A DNA stretch of 64,000 bases, taken from positions 1-64,000 of the forward strand of contig CANKZU010000018.1 of the NCBI GenBank assembly GCA_947488615.1, given 5' to 3'. A model generated the notes under the pieces. That model was given only the letters and a program-made list of their open reading frames with translations. It searched no databases and was not told the DNA's origin. Position numbers and translations under genes: made by a program. The stretch comes from an uncultured Aurantimonas sp. GTDB lineage: Bacteria; Pseudomonadota; Alphaproteobacteria; Rhizobiales; Rhizobiaceae. Below, one piece after another: positions 48,487 through 57,830 of the stretch; positions within the stretch are counted from its first letter, which is position 1; each line of letters starts with the position of its first letter.

Positions 48487-48981
48487 CTAGCCGATCGCGT
48501 AGATGGCCGAATTGCCACCGTGCTCGCAGACCTCGACGCTTTCGAGCCAGACCCGGTCGCCGGTCTCCGCCCGCAGGAATTTCGCGACGTGGTCGAAGAC
48601 GAATTTCGCAGTCGCCTCGCAACCCACCGCCGGCAGGACGCGCAGATCGACCAAATCCGCTTCCGCGAGCGCTTGAAAGCGCGGCAGTTCCGGGTCGTCC
48701 TCGGCGACGATCATCGTATGGTCGAACATCTCCTTCAGCCACGCCTTGACCGGTTTCAGTCCGCCGAAGTCGAAGCACCAATTGTGCTGATCGAGTTCGA
48801 AAGTGGCGAAGACGAAGCGAAAGGCGAGGGCGTAGCCATGAATCAGCCGGCAGTGTGAATGTGTGGCGCGCCATTGGCGAAAGCAGCACGACAGCCCTTC
48901 GCTGTGATCATAGGCCTTGGTCGAACGGTAGATCGCCCGCGGCTCGAGCATCGAAGAGGTCGTGCGGACTGGCTGGTTCAT
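48487..48981 (-). CDS. queD: 6-carboxy-5,6,7,8-tetrahydropterin synthase (QueD-like)
   Basis: A 164-residue member of the 6-pyruvoyl-tetrahydropterin synthase fold. The zinc histidines are in ATHSHCRLIHGYAL, the active Cys in GLSCCFRQ, and the pterin-anchoring Glu in VCEHGGNS. QueD is the second step from GTP towards preQ0 and queuosine. It follows folE by 40 bases. The start MNQPVRTTSS at 48981 is chosen because the frame upstream runs into the gap. QueC and QueE are not in the window. Confidence 0.85.
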   Translation of the reverse strand: MNQPVRTTSSMLEPRAIYRSTKAYDHSEGLSCCFRQWRATHSHCRLIHGYALAFRFVFATFELDQHNWCFDFGGLKPVKAWLKEMFDHTMIVAEDDPELPRFQALAEADLVDLRVLPAVGCEATAKFVFDHVAKFLRAETGDRVWLESVEVCEHGGNSAIYAIG

Positions 48982-49021
48982 CGAGATCTCCGTGGCCGGG
49001 TCGTCGAGGTGGCGAGCGGGC

Positions 49022-49693
49022 TCAGTCGCCCGCGCCGCGTTCCAACGCAAGGCATTCTTGCAGGAACTCGCTTTTGAGCGAGCGATCGCTCTCCATTTCG
49101 CCGAAGTAGCAACAGCTCACCATGCGGCTGCGGTGGGATGCTTTGATCCCGCGATGGGTCTTGCACATGTGAACCGCGCTCATCCGGACGGCCAGACCGC
49201 GAGGTTTGGTCCGCTCGCAGATGAACTGTCCGATCTGATTGACCAGTTCTTCCTGGATTTGCAGACGCGCGGAAAAGTAATCGACGATCCGATCGTATTT
49301 CGACAGGCCGATGAGCTTTCCGTCGGCGGCCGGTAGAATGCCGATATAGGCCTGGCCGTAGATCGGCATCAAATGGTGGGCGCATGTCGAACGCACGTCG
49401 ATCGGCCCGGTAACGATGAGTTGGTCGTAGCCTGCGGCATTGTCGAATTCGGTGATCTCCGGCGGAGCCGTGTAACGGCCGCGCAGAATCTCCTCGACAT
49501 ACATTTTGGCGACGCGGGCGGGCGTGTCGCGGGTGTTGTGGTCGCTTTGGTGGTCGATCTGGAGAATGTCGAAGAGTTCGCCGACCTTGGCGGCGACCAG
49601 GGCCCGCATCGCCTCTCGCCCGGAATGATCAATGTCCTCGACCTGTTCGTTACAGAGCTGGGGATGTATCGATTTCGCGGGGTGGAAGTTCAT
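49022..49693 (-). CDS. folE: GTP cyclohydrolase I
   Basis: A 223-residue enzyme opening the GTP ring to give dihydroneopterin triphosphate. Zinc ligands are in STCAHHLMPIYGQAYIG and MSAVHMCKTHRGI; TRDTPARVAKMYVEEIL and GLSKYDRIVDYFSARLQIQE are the family core. It diverges from housekeeping FolE in its C-terminus (MVSCCYFGEMESDRSL). Pairing with queD suggests that it feeds 7-deazapurine rather than folate synthesis. Start MNFHPAKSIH at 49693. Confidence 0.9.
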   Translation of the reverse strand: MNFHPAKSIHPQLCNEQVEDIDHSGREAMRALVAAKVGELFDILQIDHQSDHNTRDTPARVAKMYVEEILRGRYTAPPEITEFDNAAGYDQLIVTGPIDVRSTCAHHLMPIYGQAYIGILPAADGKLIGLSKYDRIVDYFSARLQIQEELVNQIGQFICERTKPRGLAVRMSAVHMCKTHRGIKASHRSRMVSCCYFGEMESDRSLKSEFLQECLALERGAGD

Positions 49694-49867
49694 AGGCGTC
49701 CGACCTCTCCAATTAGCCCAATGAGGCTTAATATGCATGCTTTATGGTTTTATTAAAATTTGATTGGCGCCAAGTCGGTGCAGATCGTTTCCGCGACGCT
49801 GGGCGCATTCATCAATGATTAGCAATTGTTCGGCATAATTCCGCGTTTGCAGACGGAAGGACATGAT

Positions 49868-50392
49868 ATGCCTCGGCCAAGCGCAAAGCAGGCCTTCGCC
49901 ATGGTTATGGCCGGACTCTACATTTTAACCGGGGGAAGTCTGGCGCATGCGGGCGAACTGGCGAGCCCCGCCGGCAAGCCGATCCTGACCATTTCCGGCA
50001 ATATCGAAGTGACCAACGCCAGCGACAGCGCCGAATTCGATCGGGCGATGCTGGAAGCGCTCGGGATGGTATCCTTCGAGACCATGACGCCGTGGTACGA
50101 CGAACCGGTCAAGTTTGAAGGTGTCAGGCTGGACAAGCTGATGACGCTCGTCGGCGCCACCGGCGACCAGGTGCAAGCCATTGCATTGAACGATTACACC
50201 ACGGAAATTCCCATCGAGGATTTTGCAACGCACGGCGCCATCATCGCCATCAAGCGGGATGGTGAGTATATGCCGGTTCGCGACAAGGGGCCGCTGTTCA
50301 TCGTCTACCCCTATGACAGTGACGTAGCGCTGCAGAGCCAGACCTATTACGGCCGCTCGGCATGGCAGCTCTCCAAGCTGATCGTTGAATAA
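49868..50392 (+). CDS. Exported SUOX-fold (molybdopterin-binding-like) protein
   Basis: A 174-residue protein with a signal peptide (MVMAGLYILTGGSLAHAGEL). The mature part, including ILTISGNIEVTNASDSAEFD, TPWYDEPVKFEGVRLDKLMTL and AIALNDYTTEIPIED, resembles the sulfite-oxidase-type molybdopterin-binding domain in reduced form. The conserved Cys that binds molybdenum is absent, so it is probably not a redox enzyme. It overlaps or directly precedes a GGDEF-EAL gene, a pairing that suggests a ligand-binding partner. Confidence 0.75.
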   Translation: MPRPSAKQAFAMVMAGLYILTGGSLAHAGELASPAGKPILTISGNIEVTNASDSAEFDRAMLEALGMVSFETMTPWYDEPVKFEGVRLDKLMTLVGATGDQVQAIALNDYTTEIPIEDFATHGAIIAIKRDGEYMPVRDKGPLFIVYPYDSDVALQSQTYYGRSAWQLSKLIVE

Positions 50393-50417
50393 CATTTCCG
50401 CTCGCGAGAAACCCGCA

Positions 50418-52757
50418 ATGGCGATGCGACTCGTCCAACTGCTGCTGGCGGTCACTGTGGGCTGCTTCGTCCTGGCGACGGCCTACATTTCCAACCTGAT
50501 CGTCGAACGTCAACAGGCGCTTCGACAAGTGGCCAGCTACAACACGACGTGGGCGGTGAGCCAGGCGCTGGTAGAATTCACGCGGCTGCAGCAGCGCGTT
50601 TCCGCCATCGCTGTCCCCGGTAGCGGTGTGGATAGCGACGAGGTCATGCTTCGCTTCGATATCCTGCTGAATCGGGTCAACATCCTGAAGCAGGGCGAGG
50701 CGGCGGAATTCATCGCGAAGAATTCGCATGCTCGCCGGATCGTTCAGCGTCTGGAAGAGGTGCTTGCCTCGGTCGAGCCGCTGTTGGCGCGTGCCGAAGA
50801 ACTGCTAATTTCTCGCCAGATCGAGCGGTTGCTGTCACCCTTCGAATCGGAACTTGCCTCGCTCGCATCCTTCGCGACTCAACTGGGGGCGGAGCGCGTC
50901 GCGGAGGATCAGAAGGCACTGCTGCGCCTCCATTACATCTTCACGGGATTGGCTGCCGGCCTGATCGTTTGTGGCATCGCGCTGATCCTGCTGCTGGTCT
51001 GGAACAACCGGCTGCTTGGCCGGGCGCACGACGACCTTCACGCCCTCGCCGACGATTTGAAAGCGACCTCGGCGGCGCTGCAGACCCAAAATCGCCGGTT
51101 CAGGGCGGCCTTGAGCAATATGTCTCAGGGCCTCTGCATGTTTGATGCGAAAGGCCATCTGGTCGTCTGGAACGAGCGGTTTGGCGCGATGTTCGGTCTA
51201 TCCTACGCGGCGCTGCAGCCGGGCGCTCCGCTCGATCGATTGGTAAGGGAAGCCGACGAAGCGGATTGCTCGGCGGCCCTGAGGCAGATCCACGGGCAGC
51301 AACAAGGACTGATTCACGATCACCGGAGTTCGGTTTTTGTCCAGGAGTGCTTCGACGGGCGCTCCATTTCGGTCACGCACGCGGCGCTGGGCGACGGCGG
51401 CTGGATCGCAACATACGAAGACGTCACCGACCTGCGCCGGGTGGAGCACCAGATTGTCCACATGGCGCATTTCGACTCGTTGACCGACCTGGCCAACCGG
51501 GTCCTGTTCGGCGAGAAATTGGATCAAGCTCTGTCTCGCGCCCGGCACGACAAGAGTTTCCTCGCCATCATGTGTCTCGATCTCGACCGGTTCAAGGATG
51601 TCAACGACACCCTGGGCCACCAGCGCGGCGACGAACTGTTGAGACGCGTGGCCGACCGGCTGCGTCGTAACGTTCGCGACAAGGATCTCGTCGCCCGAGT
51701 CGGCGGCGACGAGTTCACGCTGCTTCTCCTGCCGTCGGACGAGCCTCGCGACCTCGACGCGATCGCCTCCCGGTTGATCGAAGCGGTCAGCGCGCCCTAC
51801 GAAATCGACGGACAGGAAGTTCTGATCGGGCTGAGCATCGGTATCGCCGAGTTCAAGGGGAGTTCGGATGACGCGGACGTCCTTCTCAAGCAGGCCGATC
51901 TCGCGCTTTACGAAGCCAAGACCAGCGGCAAACGAACGTTTCGCTTCTTCGAGCCGCAGATGGATGACCAGCTCCAGGCGCGCAAGGGGCTGGAGGCCGA
52001 CCTTCGCAAGGCGCTTCCGAACAACGAGCTGGATGTCTTCTATCAGCCGGTCATGCATGCCGAGCGCGAGGAAATCTGTGGTTTCGAGGCGTTGGTTCGA
52101 TGGCGCCACCCGACACGGGGAATGATACCGCCGGACGAGTTTATTCCGGTCGCCGAAGATATCGGTCTGATCGTCAATCTCGGCGATTGGGTCCTGCGGC
52201 AGGCCTGCGAGCAAGCGACCAGATGGCCGGCGGAGATCAGGATCGCGGTCAATCTTTCTCCGGCGCAGTTTCGCAGCCAGGCGCTGGTGCAAGCAGTGGT
52301 CAACGTCCTGGCTGCCTCGGGCCTTTCCGCCAACCGCCTGGAACTCGAAATCACCGAATCGGTGCTGCTTGAAGACAGCGAGCACACCTTGACGATCCTT
52401 CACCAGCTGCGCGAACTGGGCGTGAGGGTTGCCCTGGACGATTTCGGGACGGGTTATTCTTCGCTGAGCTATCTGCGCAGCTTTCCCTTCGACAAGATCA
52501 AGATCGATCAGTCCTTCATCCGCGATATGTCCGAGAATTCCAACCATCAACCGATCGTCGAACTCGTCATCGCGCTCGGCCGGGATCTCGGTGTGACGAC
52601 CACCGCCGAAGGGGTGGAGACGGAAGACCAGTTCCGGAAATTGCAGGCGCTCGGTTGTACCGAGTTGCAGGGTTACTTTTTCGGCCGCCCCAAACCGGCG
52701 TCGGAGATTCGCTTGCCCGCGGGGAAACCCAAAAGGCGCGGGCTGACGGCGGCCTGA
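50418..52757 (+). CDS. Membrane GGDEF-EAL cyclic-di-GMP protein
   Basis: About 779 residues. Domain order: a membrane helix (LVQLLLAVTVGCFVLATAYI), a periplasmic helical region of about 150 residues, a second membrane helix (GLAAGLIVCGIALILLLVW), a PAS-like domain (FRAALSNMSQGLCMFDAKG), GGDEF (intact, RVGGDEFTLLL) and EAL (intact, GFEALVRWRHP and DDFGTGYSSLSYL). Both signature motifs are complete, so it could make or break c-di-GMP. Start ATG 50418 lies 25 bases past the preceding stop; a TTG at 50385 would overlap it. Probably senses through the neighbouring exported protein. Confidence 0.9.
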   Translation: MAMRLVQLLLAVTVGCFVLATAYISNLIVERQQALRQVASYNTTWAVSQALVEFTRLQQRVSAIAVPGSGVDSDEVMLRFDILLNRVNILKQGEAAEFIAKNSHARRIVQRLEEVLASVEPLLARAEELLISRQIERLLSPFESELASLASFATQLGAERVAEDQKALLRLHYIFTGLAAGLIVCGIALILLLVWNNRLLGRAHDDLHALADDLKATSAALQTQNRRFRAALSNMSQGLCMFDAKGHLVVWNERFGAMFGLSYAALQPGAPLDRLVREADEADCSAALRQIHGQQQGLIHDHRSSVFVQECFDGRSISVTHAALGDGGWIATYEDVTDLRRVEHQIVHMAHFDSLTDLANRVLFGEKLDQALSRARHDKSFLAIMCLDLDRFKDVNDTLGHQRGDELLRRVADRLRRNVRDKDLVARVGGDEFTLLLLPSDEPRDLDAIASRLIEAVSAPYEIDGQEVLIGLSIGIAEFKGSSDDADVLLKQADLALYEAKTSGKRTFRFFEPQMDDQLQARKGLEADLRKALPNNELDVFYQPVMHAEREEICGFEALVRWRHPTRGMIPPDEFIPVAEDIGLIVNLGDWVLRQACEQATRWPAEIRIAVNLSPAQFRSQALVQAVVNVLAASGLSANRLELEITESVLLEDSEHTLTILHQLRELGVRVALDDFGTGYSSLSYLRSFPFDKIKIDQSFIRDMSENSNHQPIVELVIALGRDLGVTTTAEGVETEDQFRKLQALGCTELQGYFFGRPKPASEIRLPAGKPKRRGLTAA

Positions 52758-52964
52758 AACCTGGCCTGAAACCCGGATTGGCTTCAGCTCCAACCCGTCC
52801 GCAAAGTGAGGGCCGATCACAAGCCTGATCCGCTTCCCACTATCTGGCTGCCGAAACCGGGACCGCCACCACACTGGCCTTCACGGCGCAGCGGCCGACA
52901 CCATTCGCCAGGCTCAGAGATGGCGCGCGATGCCGATATCGAGCTACGCTGAGAGCGTGGGCGT

Positions 52965-53177
52965 TCAGGCTTTGGAGAGCACGTGCCTTCGCGGGGCGCA
53001 TCCGCGGGCCGGCAGTGCCAATTCGTTCTCCAAGGCATTCCGAAGGCGGTCCAGCGCGAGGTTTTGCCGCTTCAGGCGTGCAAGCAAGCCGGAGGCGTAA
53101 AGCGCCTCGAACGTGTCGAAAACAGCCGTTCCGCGAGAGCGTGCGGCCGTGTCGGGACGATCGAAATCTTTCCTCAT
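52965..53177 (-). CDS. Small helical hypothetical protein
   Basis: A 70-residue protein (MRKDFDRPDTAARSRGTAVF ... LRNALENELALPARG). AAGGAGG sits 5 bases before the ATG, an excellent ribosome site, and the middle part is amphipathic helix. No family recognised. Confidence 0.55.
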   Translation of the reverse strand: MRKDFDRPDTAARSRGTAVFDTFEALYASGLLARLKRQNLALDRLRNALENELALPARGCAPRRHVLSKA

Positions 53178-53333
53178 GCCACCCTCCTTTTCCGCGGTCG
53201 CTGCAACGAAACATCATCGCAATTGAGACGGTACGCCTTTTTTGCCGAGCCCGTCAGTGGAATTTTTGTGAACTGTGGCAATGGTGCACAAAACTTGACA
53301 CCGCACACGGCATGGAGTTGTGCTCCGCCCGGA

Positions 53334-53419
53334 GCGGGCGTGGCGGAATGGTAGACGCAAGGGACTTAAAATCCCTCGGGCTTCGTCCCGTGCGGGTTCG
53401 AGTCCCGCCGCCCGCACCA
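53334..53419 (+). tRNA. tRNA-Leu (UAA)
   Basis: Acceptor GCGGGCG pairs with CGCCCGC; the D-arm is GGCGGAATGGTAGACGC; the anticodon loop is CUUAAAA (UAA) in an AGGGA/TCCCT stem; there is a long class II variable arm; the T-arm is GCGGGTTCGAGTCCCGC; CCA is encoded. A TTGACA at 53295-53300 may be its -35 box. Confidence 0.97.
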
Positions 53420-53573
53420 GCTATCGGAAGAGGTTGCGGGCGTTTCTTCGATCGCTTTCATGCATGCAATTGCAACAGTTAGAGGGTGAGATCGGTGTGA
53501 ATCGGCTCGTGCGTGCCTCACGCTTTCTTGTCCGATCCGATGTCGCGCAATGCCGCCAGGGTGTGGATAAGTC

Positions 53574-55382
53574 ATGAGCCAGAGCCGTCTTTCGCCGGAG
53601 CCGTTCGATCGAGTCGCGCCACATTTGGTCGACGTCGCCATGGGGCGGGCGGCCGCGGACCTCGTCGTCCGCAACGCGTGCTGGGTGAACGTGCACTCCG
53701 GCGAGATCATTGCCGCCACCGACATCGCGGTGAAGGCGGGACGCTTCGCCTATTGCGGCCCCGATGCCGCCCATACGATCGGCGAGGGAACGCGGGTTGT
53801 CGACGCCGCCGGGCGTTATGTGATGCCGGGGCTCTGCGACGCCCACATGCATGTTGAAAGCGGCATGGTGACGGTGACCGAGTTCTGCCGCGCGGTGATT
53901 CCGCACGGCACGACGTCGATGTTCATCGACCCGCACGAGATCGCCAATGTCCTCGGCCTTCCCGGCGTCAAGCTGATGCATGACGAAGCGCTGGAACAGC
54001 CGGTCAACGTCTGGGTGCAGATGCCGTCCTGCGTACCCTCGGCGCCGGGGCTGGAAGAGGGCGGCGCGGTGCTCGGCCCGGCAGATGTCGCCGAGGCAAT
54101 GGGCTGGCCGGCGATCATCGGGCTTGGCGAGGTGATGAATTTTCCCGGCGTCGCGGCGAACGACGCCACGATGGTCGGCGAGATCGCCGCAACCCGGCGA
54201 GCCGGCAAGACTGTCGGCGGGCACTATGCCTCGCCCGATCTCGGGCGGGCTTTCCACGGCTATGTCGCGGGCGGGCCGGAGGACGACCATGAGGGCACCC
54301 GCATGGAGGACGCAGCCGCGCGGGTGCGTCAGGGCATGAAGGCGATGCTGCGCCTCGGCTCGGCCTGGTACGACGTTGCCGCCCAGGTGCGCGCGATCAC
54401 CGAGATGGGGCTCGAGTCGCGCCACTTCATCCTGTGCACCGACGACTGCCATTCCGGCACGCTGGTGCGCGAGGGACATATGGACCGGGTGGTCCGCCAC
54501 GCGATTTCGCGCGGGCTGAAGCCGATGACGGCGATCCAGATGGCGACGATCAACACCGCCGAGCATTTCAAGCTGGAGCGTGAGATCGGTTCGGTGACGC
54601 CGGGCCGGCGCGCCGATTTCCTGATCGTCTCCGATCTGACCGAGCTGACCATCGACGAAGTCTATGGCCGCGGCGTGCGTCTGGCGGCGAGCGGTAAGCT
54701 CGAAGCCGACATGCCGGCCTATGCCTATCCGGCCTCGGCGAAGGCGACGGTGAAACTCGGCCGGCCCCTGACGCCCGAGGACTTTCGTGTGGCGGCACCA
54801 GCGGGTGCAGGCGGCACGGCGAAGGTTCGGGTCATCGGCGTCGTCGAGAACCAGGCGCCGACCAAGGCGCTGACGGCGACGATTCGGGTCGTGGACGGCG
54901 TGGCGATGCCCGATGCCGCCAGTGACATCTGCCGCATCGCATTGGTGGAACGCCACCGGGCGGGCGGAGAGGTGGTCAACGGCTTCGTTTCCGGTTTCGG
55001 TTATCGCGGCCGCTGCGCCATGGCCTCGACGGTGGCGCATGACAGTCACCACATGATCGTCGTCGGCACGTCCGAGGCGGACATGGCGCTCGCCGCCAAC
55101 CGGCTGGGCGAGGTCGGCGGCGGCGTGACCTTCTTTGCCGACAGCGAGGAGCGGGCGCTGATCGAAATGCCGATCGCCGGGCTGATGTCGGATGAGCGGG
55201 CGGAGATCGTGGCTGCCAAGGCGGACCGGCTGATCGCGGCGATGCGCGACGCCGGCTGTACGCTCAACAACGCCTATATGCAGCACTCGCTGCTCGCGCT
55301 GGTGGTGATTCCGTCCTTGCGGATCTCGGACAAGGGGATCGTCGACGTCGAGACGTTTGAGTTGGTCGATCTGTTTCTGTGA
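53574..55382 (+). CDS. ade: Adenine deaminase
   Basis: A 602-residue amidohydrolase converting adenine to hypoxanthine. The metal site starts with GLCDAHMHVESGMVTV; other landmarks are FIDPHEIANVLG, TVGGHYASPDLG and CTDDCHSGTLVREGHMDRVV. The C-terminal domain (TVAHDSHHMIVVGTSEADMA, NRLGEVGGGVTFF) is typical of Ade rather than other amidohydrolases. ATG 53574 gives the usual length. Monocistronic, after the tRNA gene. Confidence 0.94.
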   Translation: MSQSRLSPEPFDRVAPHLVDVAMGRAAADLVVRNACWVNVHSGEIIAATDIAVKAGRFAYCGPDAAHTIGEGTRVVDAAGRYVMPGLCDAHMHVESGMVTVTEFCRAVIPHGTTSMFIDPHEIANVLGLPGVKLMHDEALEQPVNVWVQMPSCVPSAPGLEEGGAVLGPADVAEAMGWPAIIGLGEVMNFPGVAANDATMVGEIAATRRAGKTVGGHYASPDLGRAFHGYVAGGPEDDHEGTRMEDAAARVRQGMKAMLRLGSAWYDVAAQVRAITEMGLESRHFILCTDDCHSGTLVREGHMDRVVRHAISRGLKPMTAIQMATINTAEHFKLEREIGSVTPGRRADFLIVSDLTELTIDEVYGRGVRLAASGKLEADMPAYAYPASAKATVKLGRPLTPEDFRVAAPAGAGGTAKVRVIGVVENQAPTKALTATIRVVDGVAMPDAASDICRIALVERHRAGGEVVNGFVSGFGYRGRCAMASTVAHDSHHMIVVGTSEADMALAANRLGEVGGGVTFFADSEERALIEMPIAGLMSDERAEIVAAKADRLIAAMRDAGCTLNNAYMQHSLLALVVIPSLRISDKGIVDVETFELVDLFL

Positions 55383-55428
55383 ACGGAGCGGGCGCCGCAT
55401 CGCGGTTCGCGTGCCGCTGCATTGATAT

Positions 55429-56289
55429 TTAAGCAAATCTTTTCGCGCCCGCGACGCAAGCGACCACAGCGAGGCTGACGGCCGCCATCGGCCAGCTGAC
55501 ATCTTCGTGCAGCAACGTCGCTGCGAGCATCAGCCCCATAAATGGCTGTAGCAGTTGCAGTTGCCCGACGGCGGCGACGCCCCCTTGGGCCAGCCCGCGA
55601 TACCAGAACACAAAGCCGATGAGCATGCTGAACAAGGAGACGTAGGCGAGCGCGATCCAGGCGGGCTGGCCGACCTCCGAGAAGGTCGCGGGCATCGTAT
55701 ATGCCGCCAAGGGCGCCACCACCGGCAGGGACAGAACGAGCGCCCACGAGATGACCTGCCAACCGCCGAGTTTGCGAGACAGCTTGCCACCCTCCGCGTA
55801 GCCCATGCCGCACACGACGATGGCCGCGAGCATCAACAGATCGCCGGTCCATGAGGCCGAGAGGTCTTGTGTCAGGGCAAATCCGGCGACAAGCGAGCTA
55901 CCGGCAATCGAGAACAGCCAGAATACCGGACGCGGGCGATCACCAGCCCGAAGTACGCCGAAAATCGCGGTCGCGAGAGGCAGGAGGCCGATAAACACGA
56001 TCGAGTGGGCGGAGGTGATGTGTTCCAGGGCCAGCGCCGTCAGCAAGGGAAAACCGATCACCACCCCCAGCGCGACGATGAACAACGACGCAAGATCGCT
56101 TCGTTCCGGGCGCTTCTGGGGAAGGAGAACCAGAAGGGCAAGCGCCAGAAAGCCTGCGATCGCGGCGCGGACAATCGTCAGAAACACCGGATCGAAGTCA
56201 GCGACCGCCACCCGCGTCGCTGGCAGTGATCCACTGAAAATCGCAATTCCGATAAAGCCGTAGAACCAGCCGCTCTTGGTCTCGTCCAT
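55429..56289 (-). CDS. DMT family (EamA) transporter
   Basis: A 286-residue membrane protein with ten predicted helices in two EamA repeats (GFIGIAIFSGSLPATRVAVAD first, GMGYAEGGKLSRKLGGWQVI second). It probably exports an amino acid or metabolite. The start MDETKSGWFYG at 56289 is preferred; the frame is open further into the divergent gene. It is divergent from a broken MocR-type regulator that would have controlled it. Confidence 0.85.
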   Translation of the reverse strand: MDETKSGWFYGFIGIAIFSGSLPATRVAVADFDPVFLTIVRAAIAGFLALALLVLLPQKRPERSDLASLFIVALGVVIGFPLLTALALEHITSAHSIVFIGLLPLATAIFGVLRAGDRPRPVFWLFSIAGSSLVAGFALTQDLSASWTGDLLMLAAIVVCGMGYAEGGKLSRKLGGWQVISWALVLSLPVVAPLAAYTMPATFSEVGQPAWIALAYVSLFSMLIGFVFWYRGLAQGGVAAVGQLQLLQPFMGLMLAATLLHEDVSWPMAAVSLAVVACVAGAKRFA

Positions 56290-56350
56290 TCGATCCCCCT
56301 TTTTTCCGGGTGAAACATGGCGGGAGGGATATGGCTCTTCCAGAGACAGT

Positions 56351-56378
56351 CCATTACAATATTTGAAAACTGTAATGG
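56351..56378. promoter_or_regulatory. Inverted repeat, probable operator of the MocR-type regulator
   Basis: CCATTACA and TGTAATGG, perfect 8-bp arms with a 12-base AT-rich centre, between the DMT exporter and regulator genes. It covers the ATG at 56375, so the regulator more likely starts at ATG 56396. Confidence 0.55.
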
Positions 56379-56395
56379 CGGACTGGGCAATACAG

Positions 56396-57732
56396 ATGAG
56401 CGCACGGGACCGAGGCCGGTTGGCGGGCGTCACTCTTGTCGAGCAGGTGATGGCGGCCGTGCGAAAGCAGATTGCGAGCCGACAGACAGCACCGGGCGCC
56501 CGGCTGCCGTCGATCCGGGGTCTGGCCCAGAGAATGCAGGTATCAAAATCAACGATCGTCGATGCGTATGACCGCCTCGCGGCCGAGGGCGTGATCCTGT
56601 CGCGGCGCGGCTCCGGCTTCTATGTCGCGGGGCACCTGCCGCCTCTTTCCCTTTCCGATATCGGGCCGCGCCTCGACCGCGAGGTCGATCCGATCTGGAT
56701 GACACGGCAATCGTTGGATGCTGGACGCAGCCTGTTGAAGCCCGGCTGCGGCTGGCTGCCCGCTTCCTGGATGCCGGATGCGGATATCCGCCGCGCCTTG
56801 CGACTGTTGGCACGGGAAGGCGAGGCCAGCCTGACGGACTACAGCACGCCTCATGGTTTGCCCGCGCTAAGACAGCTTTTGTCCCGACGCCTGGCTGATC
56901 GCGGGATCGAGGCGTCTCCCCATCAGATCATGCTGACGGAATCCGGCACCCAGGCCATCGATTTGCTTTGCCGGTTTCTCGTCGAGCCCGGCGATACGGT
57001 CCTGCTCGACGATCCCTGCTATTTCAACTTCCACGCCATGCTGCGGGTCCATCGCGTCAAGGTGGTCAGCGTGCCCTATACCCATACGGGCCCGGACCTG
57101 GAGCTGTTCGAGAAGGCGCTGACGGAGCACGTGCCCCGCCTCTACATAACCAATTCGGCGCTTCACAATCCCACCGGGGCGACGCTGTCGCCCGTCGTCG
57201 CGCACCGCGTTCTGAAACTCGCCGAACAGCACGATCTGCTCATCGTCGAGGATGACATTTTTGCGGATTTCGAGCAGGAGCCCGCTCCGCGTCTGGCGGC
57301 ATTCGACGGACTGGACCGCGTCATCCATATCGGCAGCTTCTCCAAGACCCTGTCGGCGGCGGCTCGTTCTCGGCGGAGCTGGTACTGGCTTTGCTGAAAG
57401 ACGGAGCCTATCGCAAACATACCGGCGGCTTGCGCACCCGCCTCGCCGACGCGATGGGTCAGGTCAGCGCCAGACTGAAAAGCCTCGGCCTGACTCCGTG
57501 GATCGAACCCAATGCGGGCATGTTTCTCTGGTGCCAACTCCCCGAGGGTCTGGATGCCGCCGATGTCGCCCGGTCCGCGCTAGCGGAAGGTGTCGTTCTG
57601 GCTCCCGGCAATGCCTTCAGTCTCACCCAGGCAGCGAGCGGATTTCTGCGATTCAATGTCGCGCAGTCTCTCGACCCGGCCATCTTCTCCGTGCTGGAGC
57701 GGGCCATGCAACGAGTTGGCAAAGGCGCGTAG
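56396..57732 (+). pseudogene. MocR-type GntR/aminotransferase regulator, broken by deletion and frameshift
   Basis: The first frame encodes a GntR winged helix (LPSIRGLAQRMQVSKSTIVDAYDRL) and most of an aminotransferase-like domain up to the PLP lysine in IGSFSKTLSAA near 57350, then drops to a nonsense end at 57397. The next frame picks up at GGGSFSAELVLALLKDGAY and runs to a normal C-terminus at 57732. About 25-30 residues expected between these parts are missing, and the frame has changed, so the gene is inactive unless the sequence is wrong. The join lies in a run of GGC repeats at 57353-57366, which suggests slippage or short-repeat recombination. Confidence 0.8.
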
Positions 57733-57830
57733 CGAGCGACAGTAGATTGGGGCGAACTGGGTGGATGGACGGTTCTGAGAGACCGGCGATTCTAGGCGAA
57801 CCGAATAGATCTGTCTTGAGGATGTGCAGC

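Noticed and set aside
53421..55502. 693-codon minus-strand frame opposite adenine deaminase
   Set aside because: A shadow frame; His/Arg-rich with no family pattern, and ade on the other strand is complete.
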